Shown here: positions 1 to 4,260 of the stretch, one piece after another
Layout: the number at the start of each line of letters is the position of its first letter
Numbering within the stretch: position 1 is the first letter of the stretch
Assembly (NCBI GenBank): GCA_020433835.1
Contig: JAGRBY010000446.1
Span: 1 to 6,113 of the forward strand
Origin: Anaerolineae bacterium
GTDB taxonomy: Bacteria; Chloroflexota; Anaerolineae; 4572-78; J111
DNA: 6,113 nt
Reading direction: 5' to 3'
Translations under genes and position numbers: made by a program
Notes under the pieces: generated by a model
Told to the model about the DNA's origin: nothing
The model's input: only the letters and a program-made list of their open reading frames with translations
Databases searched by the model: none

Positions 1-48
1 AGAGATCAAAACCCTGGTTTCTAAAAAAGTGCAAACATAGTGATTGAT

Positions 49-79
49 ATTATACCACGCGAATTCCGGCAAAATTCAA
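49..79 (-). promoter_or_regulatory. Candidate divergent promoter firing leftward
   Basis: On the minus strand TATAAT occupies 54-49 and is preceded by TGG, giving an extended -10. A TTGAAT -35-like hexamer lies at 79-74 with a rather long 19-bp spacer. A gene on the minus strand to the left of the window would be the target; none can be seen inside it. The -10 is good but the spacing is not ideal, so this is tentative. Confidence 0.35.
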
Positions 80-106
80 CCTCGACTCAGAAAAAACACG
101 ATATTA

Positions 107-115
107 TGCTATACT
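107..115 (+). promoter_or_regulatory. Extended -10 promoter of the antitoxin gene
   Basis: TGCTATACT matches the TGnTATAAT extended -10 pattern with one mismatch in the hexamer. No convincing -35 box lies at the usual distance (TCAGAA at 87-92), which extended -10 promoters tolerate. Transcription would begin near 121-123 and give a leader of about 90 nt before the ATG at 211. The start point falls inside the left arm of the 118-175 inverted repeat. Confidence 0.45.
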
Positions 116-117
116 CA

Positions 118-175
118 GTAGACCGCAGACTATCTTTCGATAGGGTTTTGCCGACTTAGACTGGCGGCGGTCTAC
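118..175 (+). repeat. Inverted repeat with two inner hairpins in the antitoxin leader
   Basis: GTAGACCGC at 118-126 is perfectly complementary to GCGGTCTAC at 167-175. Between the arms sit a small hairpin, CTATC-TTTC-GATAG (130-143), and a weaker one, GCCG...TGGC (150-165). Together they could fold into a three-way junction. Because the predicted transcription start lies within the left arm, the repeat may act as DNA (for example an operator for the antitoxin) rather than as RNA. It does not match any riboswitch or ribozyme core that I know. Confidence 0.45.
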
Positions 176-195
176 GGATATCATTCTCACAACTT

Positions 196-201
196 GAGAG
201 G
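196..201 (+). promoter_or_regulatory. Ribosome binding site of the first antitoxin
   Basis: GAGAGG is followed by a 9-nt spacer and the ATG at 211. It supports that start codon. Confidence 0.6.
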
Positions 202-210
202 TAAACAGTT

Positions 211-408
211 ATGACAGTGGCGACAATTAATATTCAACTCGATGATGATGCGGCTCAAATTTATACAACGGCATCCGAAGAAGATCGCAAAAAAATCCAA
301 TTGCTGTTGAGTTTCTGGTTGCGAGAATTGGATTTACCTTCTGTTTCCTTGGCTGATTTAATGGATGATATTAGCGAGAAAGCGCAACAACGGGGGCTTG
401 ACTCCTGA
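211..408 (+). CDS. Putative antitoxin of a PIN-toxin module (65 aa, altered C terminus)
   Basis: A small acidic protein beginning MTVATINIQLDDDAAQIY. From memory it resembles short cyanobacterial and Chloroflexota proteins encoded just upstream of PIN-domain ribonuclease toxins. Such antitoxins bind and block the toxin and usually repress their own promoter. The N-terminal strand-like TINIQL segment is followed by predicted helices (residues about 20-40 and 45-60); no classical DNA-binding motif is obvious. It starts at ATG 211 behind a good GAGAGG site. The end is odd: it stops after RGLDS, but omitting the G at 400 would give RGLTPEI, which as I recall is how the family continues. A one-base insertion has therefore probably shortened it by about ten residues. 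A PIN toxin fragment follows directly. The family assignment is from recall, not a search. Confidence 0.7.
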   Translation: MTVATINIQLDDDAAQIYTTASEEDRKKIQLLLSFWLRELDLPSVSLADLMDDISEKAQQRGLDS

Positions 409-411
409 AAT

Positions 412-522
412 AGTGGTAGCGGTAACGCCGTTTGCATCGTAAGTGGCGATAAAGATTTATTAGATTTGCATCCGTTTCGGGGTATACCTATTGTTCCTGC
501 TCGTGAATTTTTGAATTTATAA
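412..522 (+). pseudogene. C-terminal remnant of a PIN-domain toxin
   Basis: Translated in the same frame as the antitoxin but after its TGA, this stretch contains VCIVSGDKDLLDL followed by HPFRGIPIVPAREFL and ends in TAA at 520-522. It matches the end of COG1569-type PIN ribonuclease toxins, where the Asp of SGDKDLL is one of the acidic metal-binding residues. A complete PIN toxin is about 130-145 residues. Only about 36 remain here, with no start codon or ribosome binding site, so the first hundred or so codons, including the other catalytic acids, are gone. The fragment joins the antitoxin end almost directly, which points to an internal deletion across the gene boundary. It should be inactive. 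Confidence 0.72.
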
Positions 523-545
523 TGGTTTGATTAATACCGCTACCA
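414..545. repeat. 11-bp inverted repeat bracketing the PIN remnant
   Basis: TGGTAGCGGTA at 414-424 is the exact reverse complement of TACCGCTACCA at 535-545, with 110 nt between. The left arm lies at the antitoxin/PIN junction and the right arm just beyond the PIN stop codon. It may mark the ends of a small inserted or rearranged unit, or be a recombination scar. No target-site duplication is evident. Confidence 0.4.
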
Positions 546-580
546 AGTAAGTCACATCGACACAAATCCCCAACGATTCC

Positions 581-634
581 TCACCCTGCCGGTTCGGGCA
601 AACTCGCCCACCATATTTCGCCTCGGTCAATCAC
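581..634 (-). pseudogene. MazF toxin reduced to its first 17 codons
   Basis: A GTG at 634-632 overlaps the TGA stop of the MazE-like gene (GTGA), the coupling expected in a mazEF operon. It opens a reading of MIDRGEIWWASLPEPAG before TGA at 583-581. RGEIWWA.LPEP is the N-terminal signature of MazF/PemK mRNA interferases, where the next residues would normally be of the type GSEPGYRRPV. A full MazF is about 105-115 residues. Past the stop I find no further MazF sequence in any frame down to 523, so this looks like a deletion or replacement rather than a single stop mutation. The toxin should be non-functional. Confidence 0.75.
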
Positions 635-867
635 CAAGACTCGTCGCCTATTGAAGAAACTTGAAGCGCGGTCAACTCCGGTTCAAGCTCGGATGCTTCG
701 GTTTCATAAACTTCATTAAGCTGGATCGTAACATCCGCGCTTTGGTAAGTGGCGACATAGGCGGCCAAAGCAGCCGTATACAACTCACTCAACGGCATAT
801 CAAGTTTTTGAGCCAACTGTTTGGCAGCCTCAAAAATTAGGTTAGGAATAGAGATATCTGTTTTCAT
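631..867 (-). CDS. MazE-like ribbon-helix-helix antitoxin
   Basis: A 78-residue protein starting MKTDISIPNLIFEAAKQL. The first strand (TDISIP) and two helices (about residues 9-22 and 26-42, the second containing PLSELYTAALAAYV) form a ribbon-helix-helix DNA-binding fold as in MazE/ChpI antitoxins. The acidic tail (about 50-78, ending in W) would be the part that wraps and neutralises MazF. The start at 867 is preferred because family members begin MKT and GAGGA (880-876) lies 8 nt upstream. An in-frame ATG at 882, which overlaps the previous stop as ATGA, would add five residues and also has GAGG behind it. The partner toxin is truncated (581-634), so this is now an orphan antitoxin that may still repress its operon. 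Confidence 0.78.
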   Translation of the reverse strand: MKTDISIPNLIFEAAKQLAQKLDMPLSELYTAALAAYVATYQSADVTIQLNEVYETEASELEPELTALQVSSIGDESW

Positions 868-878
868 AAGTTCAATCC

Positions 879-1139
879 TCATACGTTGCCTCGAACACCT
901 AACCAGCGTCGCTCGGTGATATTCAGTATCTCTCGGTCGGTATGCAATACGTATAATTCTCGTTCGGGAGACTGCTCGTGCAGAGCCGTATACCCATGCA
1001 TCGCTTCACGCGCATCGGGATACGTATTGACAATGGTCATATCTTCAACAATGCGCTTGCCTGACGCGGAGTGGGCTTTAATAGCCTCGACCAAGAGCCA
1101 TTGATGAGGATAATGGCGACGAATTTCTTCCCATTTCAT
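879..1139 (-). CDS. Small conserved protein of unknown function, first gene of the mazE cassette
   Basis: An 86-residue protein starting MKWEEIRRHYPHQWLLVEAI and containing ERELYVLHTDREILNITERRWLG near its end. I recall similar small soluble proteins in cyanobacteria and Chloroflexota, often next to toxin-antitoxin or protease-like genes, but know no function for them. There is no signal peptide or membrane segment. The ATG at 1139 is chosen over an in-frame ATG at 1166 because GAGGGAG (1154-1148) lies 8 nt upstream of it, inside the longer reading. The gene ends 11 nt before the MazE start, or overlaps it as ATGA if the longer MazE start is used. It begins 28 nt after the regulator's stop codon, so it probably belongs to the same transcript as mazE and perhaps the regulator too. 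Confidence 0.7.
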   Translation of the reverse strand: MKWEEIRRHYPHQWLLVEAIKAHSASGKRIVEDMTIVNTYPDAREAMHGYTALHEQSPERELYVLHTDREILNITERRWLGVRGNV

Positions 1140-1147
1140 TGTTATTT

Positions 1148-1154
1148 CTCCCTC
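1148..1154 (-). promoter_or_regulatory. Ribosome binding site deciding the 1139 start
   Basis: GAGGGAG on the minus strand, 8 nt before the ATG at 1139. It lies within the longer alternative reading from 1166 and favours the shorter 86-residue protein. Confidence 0.6.
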
Positions 1155-1167
1155 TGTGTAAAACAAC

Positions 1168-3750
1168 TTACTCTATTAACCCCAACTCCCGGCCTCTGGC
1201 GACGGCCTGGGTGCGGCTGTTGACGGCTAGTTTGCCGTAGATTTGGCTGGTGTAGGATTTGACCGTGCCGACGGAGATGATGAGCGTTGCGGCGATCTGC
1301 TGGTTGGTGTTGCCTGCGGAAATAAGTTGAAGGACTTCCAACTCGCGGGGGGTGAGCTGCTCGATTAGTTCGGGCGAGGTGGGGTGGGTGTCGTCGGGGG
1401 GAGTGGGTTCGGCGGCGGGGGCCACGGTTAGCGCCGATTCGGCCAGCAGGGCGGCGATGACGGTATCGAGGTCGCTGGTTTGGCCGAGCGCGCTCGCTTC
1501 GGCTTGCGATTGATAACGGCTTAGGTGCTGTTGGGCGGTGGTTTTGGTTTGGTGATCGGCGGCGGGATGCTGATGAACCAGGGCCAGCAGGGCCAGGCTG
1601 CGATCCTTTTGGCCGGCCTGCCACAGCAGTTGGCTCAAGCCGGTTAGGATCGATAGCGTCAGCGGGGTGTACTGCATATCGGTGGACATCTCCAGCGCTT
1701 GCTGAAAATATTCGTACGCGGCTTGATAATCGCCCAGGGCGCTCGATGCCCGGCCCAAACCCGTTAGCGCGGTGGCTAATCCGCCCCGGTCATTGATTTG
1801 ATAATAGAGGGTCAGCGCCTGTTCATATAATTGCTTGGCGGCTGAATGGTCATTGTCATCGGCGGCGAGTTTGGCCAGATGATTCAAAGCGACGGCCATC
1901 CCTTCAGGCTCGTCGAATTCTTGGCGGATGGCGTAGCTGGCTTCATAATGGCTTTTGGCCGTCGCGCTATCGCCCAATGCCGCCGCGACTTTGCCTAAAT
2001 CGATTAAGCAATAGGCCATAAACCAGCGGTTGTCTTTGGCTTTGGCGGCATCGTAAGCCTGCCGGGCGTACTGCTGCGCCGCTTCGTAATGGCCTTGCGC
2101 CAATGCCGTACTGGTCAGCGCATAATAAGCAAAGGCGATGCTGGCCGCGTCGCCCTGCTCTTCGCTGGCTTTAAGGGTGTCATCAGCCAACTGCTGCGCT
2201 TCGGCGTAGTCGCCGCGAATAACGGCCAAAATCGCCTTACCGCCCAGGGGGTGCGTGCCCATGCCCGGCGGGGCCGAAAGATTGTGGGCGACCATTAAAC
2301 TGTAGCAGCGATCAAAGCTCGTTTCCGCCGCATCGAACTGCCCCAGCCGAATACAGAGCCAGCCAAAAATCACCTGCAACTGCACCAGCGGCACGATGAC
2401 CGCTTCATCCGGCATTAGCCCTTCCAGCCGGTTGACTGCTTTTTCGATGGCGTTGGCACCTTCCAGATAGCGGCTTTGAAACTGGTAGAACAGATCCAGG
2501 GAATAGGAGGCCTGATGAATTTGATCGACCAGCGCCAGTTCAACCGCCCACTGCCAGGCGGCCCGAATGTTTTCAAGCTCCGGCTTGAGCAGGATCATCG
2601 CTTGCACCTGCCCGCTGTCATCCATATTGTCCCGCTGTTGGCCAAGCAAGCCACAATAGTAGGCACAGTGGCGATCATATACCCGCGCTACATCATTGGG
2701 CGAGAGAACAAGCTGCTCGGCGGCGTATTGGCGCAGCAGTTCATGCACCTGGTAGCGGCCATCAGCCTCGGCCCGCAGCAGCGACTTATCGACCAGCGCC
2801 GACAGCGTGGCCAGTGTTGCCCCGGCTACGCGCTCGGCGGCTTCGCGTCGAAAGCTGCCGCGAAAGACCGACAGCCGCTTGAAAACATGGCGCTCGGTAT
2901 CGGGCAGGCGCTGCCACGACTGCTCGAACACGGCCCGGATGCTACGCTGTCGCTCAGGCACATTGCGCAGGTTGCTGGCCAAAAAGTCGATGTTGCGCCG
3001 AATTTCCGAGGCGATGTTGCGGCAGCTTAGCAATTTAATCCAGGTCGCAGCCATCTCAAGGGCCAGCGGCGCACCTTCTACCAATCGGCAAATACGGAGG
3101 ATATCGACCATCTCGTCGGTTGTTGAAAAATCGCGTCGCACGCGCTTGGCCCGGTCGATAAAAAGTTGGACAGCCCCATAACTGACCACCTCTTCCGTCA
3201 AAATCGCCTTACGCGGAAAAGGCAGCCCCGGTACGGCATACAACCATTCCTCTTGCAGGTTCAAGACCTCGCGCGATGAAACCAGCAGCTTAACGTCCGG
3301 GGCCGACTCCAAAATGCCGGCCAGCAGATCGACACCGCTGCTGCCCTTCTCGATGTCGGGGGCCAGTAAATGCTCGAAGTTATCGAGCACCAGCAGCATT
3401 TCTTTATCAAAGAGTGTGTTGAGCAGCTGCACCGTTGGATCTTCCTGGCCCGATAAGGCAATATTAAGCGCGTCGGCAATGGCCGGTACCAAAAATTCCA
3501 GAGACCGTACCGGCTGAAGAGAAACAAAGTAACTGCCGTGCGCAAAATTCGGGGCAAGGCTGGCCGCGGCCTCAATCGACAGCCGTGTTTTGCCGATGCC
3601 GCCCGGCCCGGTTAGCGTCAGCAGGCGACAAAGCGGGTCGTTGAGCAGCTTAGCAATAGCGGACACATCCTCCGCCCGGCCAATAAATGATGTCGGCGGG
3701 CGGGGGAAGTTATGGAGTTTATCGGTTGGTTGGGTAGCAGGAGAGATCAT
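1168..3750 (-). CDS. STAND-type ATPase/TPR transcriptional regulator with LuxR HTH
   Basis: A predicted cytoplasmic transcription factor of 860 residues. In order: a PTSFIGR lead-in at about 19-25; a P-loop NTPase with Walker A GPGGIGKT (48-55), Walker [10 protein letters not shown] (119-127), an LVSSREVL sensor-like strand (156-163) and the GAPLALE motif (226-232) typical of NB-ARC/STAND ATPases; a helical arm with a winged-helix-like segment (about 260-340); TPR repeats over roughly 370-720, visible as recurring A..YY/A..Y.QAL patterns; and a GerE/LuxR helix-turn-helix in the last 65 residues ([12 protein letters not shown] to [16 protein letters not shown]). Such proteins act as ligand- or partner-gated switches: nucleotide binding and oligomerisation expose the DNA-binding domain. 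The inducer cannot be read from sequence. Motifs look intact. The start at ATG 3750 is inferred from the promoter: a longer TTG reading from 3789 would begin inside the -35 box, and ATG 3759 lies upstream of the predicted transcription start. Small genes follow 28 nt downstream. Confidence 0.88.
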   Translation of the reverse strand: MISPATQPTDKLHNFPRPPTSFIGRAEDVSAIAKLLNDPLCRLLTLTGPGGIGKTRLSIEAAASLAPNFAHGSYFVSLQPVRSLEFLVPAIADALNIALSGQEDPTVQLLNTLFDKEMLLVLDNFEHLLAPDIEKGSSGVDLLAGILESAPDVKLLVSSREVLNLQEEWLYAVPGLPFPRKAILTEEVVSYGAVQLFIDRAKRVRRDFSTTDEMVDILRICRLVEGAPLALEMAATWIKLLSCRNIASEIRRNIDFLASNLRNVPERQRSIRAVFEQSWQRLPDTERHVFKRLSVFRGSFRREAAERVAGATLATLSALVDKSLLRAEADGRYQVHELLRQYAAEQLVLSPNDVARVYDRHCAYYCGLLGQQRDNMDDSGQVQAMILLKPELENIRAAWQWAVELALVDQIHQASYSLDLFYQFQSRYLEGANAIEKAVNRLEGLMPDEAVIVPLVQLQVIFGWLCIRLGQFDAAETSFDRCYSLMVAHNLSAPPGMGTHPLGGKAILAVIRGDYAEAQQLADDTLKASEEQGDAASIAFAYYALTSTALAQGHYEAAQQYARQAYDAAKAKDNRWFMAYCLIDLGKVAAALGDSATAKSHYEASYAIRQEFDEPEGMAVALNHLAKLAADDNDHSAAKQLYEQALTLYYQINDRGGLATALTGLGRASSALGDYQAAYEYFQQALEMSTDMQYTPLTLSILTGLSQLLWQAGQKDRSLALLALVHQHPAADHQTKTTAQQHLSRYQSQAEASALGQTSDLDTVIAALLAESALTVAPAAEPTPPDDTHPTSPELIEQLTPRELEVLQLISAGNTNQQIAATLIISVGTVKSYTSQIYGKLAVNSRTQAVARGRELGLIE

Positions 3751-3760
3751 CGTAGGCATT

Positions 3761-3789
3761 ATTATAGGGGTTTTGAGGCAACATTTCAA
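3761..3789 (-). promoter_or_regulatory. Near-consensus sigma-70 promoter of the LuxR-type regulator
   Basis: On the minus strand TTGAAA (3789-3784), a 17-bp spacer and a perfect TATAAT (3766-3761) form an almost ideal housekeeping promoter. The best purine start is A at 3753, seven bases past the -10. That leaves a leader of only about 3 nt before the ATG at 3750. No Shine-Dalgarno sequence precedes either ATG, which fits a leaderless or near-leaderless mRNA. Confidence 0.65.
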
Positions 3790-3813
3790 TTTGGTTGGTT
3801 ACGTTAGGGGAAA

Positions 3814-3931
3814 CACTGAAGCACTGATGGAAATGAAAACACTGAATTTCTCTGAGTCGGATTCAAATCAGACTAACTTCAAGCGCCCCAGGGTTTAAGG
3901 CTGTATTCAGTGCAATCATACTTTTCAGTGC
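3814..3931. repeat. Cluster of CACTGA motifs in opposed pairs
   Basis: CACTGA occurs on the plus strand at 3814-3819, 3822-3827 and 3840-3845, and as its complement TCAGTG at 3907-3912 and 3925-3930. The pairs 3822/3840 and 3907/3925 both have an 18-bp period and flank a 12-nt spacer with ATGA at the same place. Segment 3821-3846 and the complement of 3906-3931 therefore form an imperfect 26-bp inverted repeat (18 of 26 identical by eye). The copies lie about 60-180 bp upstream of the regulator start and are candidates for regulator binding sites. Confidence 0.5.
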
Positions 3932-4029
3932 ATCCATGTTTCAAAAAGGCTTGCAACTGAATGGTTAAAAGAGCGTAATGCATGATGTTTCGTTACATTT
4001 AGAACCGTAATCGGTTAGAGTCACTCGTT

Positions 4030-4147
4030 TTTCGCCATTGGTGAGAACAGGATTGGCAGGATGAGCGAATTTTAAAAATACAGAGAAAAAATCCGTCACT
4101 CCTGCGCATCTGTGTTCTTAAATTCGTTGGCTATACTCATGGCGAAA
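4030..4147. repeat. Nested palindromic intergenic element
   Basis: The outer arms TTTCGCCAT (4030-4038) and ATGGCGAAA (4139-4147) are perfect complements. Inside them, the segment 4066-4084 (CGAATTTTAA...ACAGA) pairs with 4110-4126 plus neighbours (TCTGTGTTCTTAAATTCG), with a bulge and two mismatches, around a loop of about 24 nt. The whole 118-bp unit resembles a miniature transposable or REP-like intergenic repeat. The phrases around 4046-4064 and 4081-4117 remind me of intergenic repeats common in environmental genomes, but that is recall only. Confidence 0.45.
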
Positions 4148-4188
4148 CTCAGCGATACTAACGTAATTGTGAATTCGACAGTAAATAT

Positions 4189-4236
4189 GGAGCGTCAAAG
4201 TGAACTTTGACAGACAAAGCAGAGCTTTGTCGCTCC
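4189..4236. repeat. Tandem double hairpin inside a closing stem
   Basis: GGAGCG (4189-4194) pairs with CGCTCC (4231-4236). Within it are two adjacent hairpins with near-identical stems: GTCAAAG-TGAA-CTTTGAC (4194-4211) and GACAAAGC-AGA-GCTTTGTC (4213-4231). The hairpins share their end bases with the closing stem, so the fold would be either two hairpins or a cruciform-like junction. It ends 24 nt before the permease ATG. The paired layout resembles bacterial REP/BIME elements; an mRNA-level control element is the alternative. There is no U-run, so it is not an obvious terminator. Confidence 0.55.
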
Positions 4237-4247
4237 TATGGTGTTAT

Positions 4248-4253
4248 GGAGAG
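4248..4253 (+). promoter_or_regulatory. Ribosome binding site deciding the permease start
   Basis: GGAGAG is followed by 7 nt and the ATG at 4261. An in-frame ATG at 4246 overlaps this site and has no good Shine-Dalgarno of its own, so 4261 is preferred. Confidence 0.55.
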
Positions 4254-4260
4254 CAGGAAT

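Larger units (their letters stand above)
1..210. other. Intergenic region with opposed promoter candidates
   Basis: No gene is supported here. The stretch is AT-rich. It holds a minus-strand promoter candidate near 49-79, a plus-strand extended -10 element at 107-115, a leader inverted repeat at 118-175, and the ribosome binding site of the first gene at 196-201. A short palindrome, AAACC-CT-GGTTT, lies at 9-20. The first 24 bases are open in frame 1 and end in TAA, which is too little to call the end of an upstream gene. Confidence 0.6.
3751..4260. other. Divergent intergenic region, 510 nt
   Basis: No gene is supported between the regulator and the permease. Short open readings here lack ribosome binding sites and family resemblance. 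The region contains the regulator promoter (3761-3789), a cluster of CACTGA motifs (3814-3931), a small palindrome AACCG-TAAT-CGGTT (4003-4016), a nested palindromic element (4030-4147), a double hairpin (4189-4236) and the permease ribosome binding site (4248-4253). I found no convincing promoter for the permease. Confidence 0.6.

Noticed and set aside
118..175. Leader fold considered as a known riboswitch, hammerhead or twister ribozyme
   Set aside because: The conserved core sequences of those classes (for example CUGAUGA and GAAA of the hammerhead) are absent.
1142..1624. Minus-strand open reading of 160 codons, very rich in Arg, Pro and His
   Set aside because: It lies in another frame over the LuxR HTH and TPR end of the regulator; its composition is that of a frame-shifted shadow.
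2476..3030. Plus-strand open reading of 184 codons within the regulator
   Set aside because: It is antisense to a continuous, motif-bearing coding region and shows no family features.
3590..3898. Plus-strand open reading crossing the regulator promoter
   Set aside because: It covers the antisense of the P-loop region and then non-coding promoter sequence; no ribosome binding site or family resemblance was found.
4066..4126. Inner palindrome considered as an intrinsic terminator
   Set aside because: The stem is AT-rich with a large loop and no trailing T-run, and no gene ends nearby on either strand.
109..4139. The same 10-mer GCTATACTCA near the first promoter (109-118, with its first G at 108) and at about 4130-4139
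   Set aside because: The second copy overlaps the arm of the nested palindrome and lacks a -35 box or a TGn extension; a shared -10-like string in AT-rich DNA is weak evidence.
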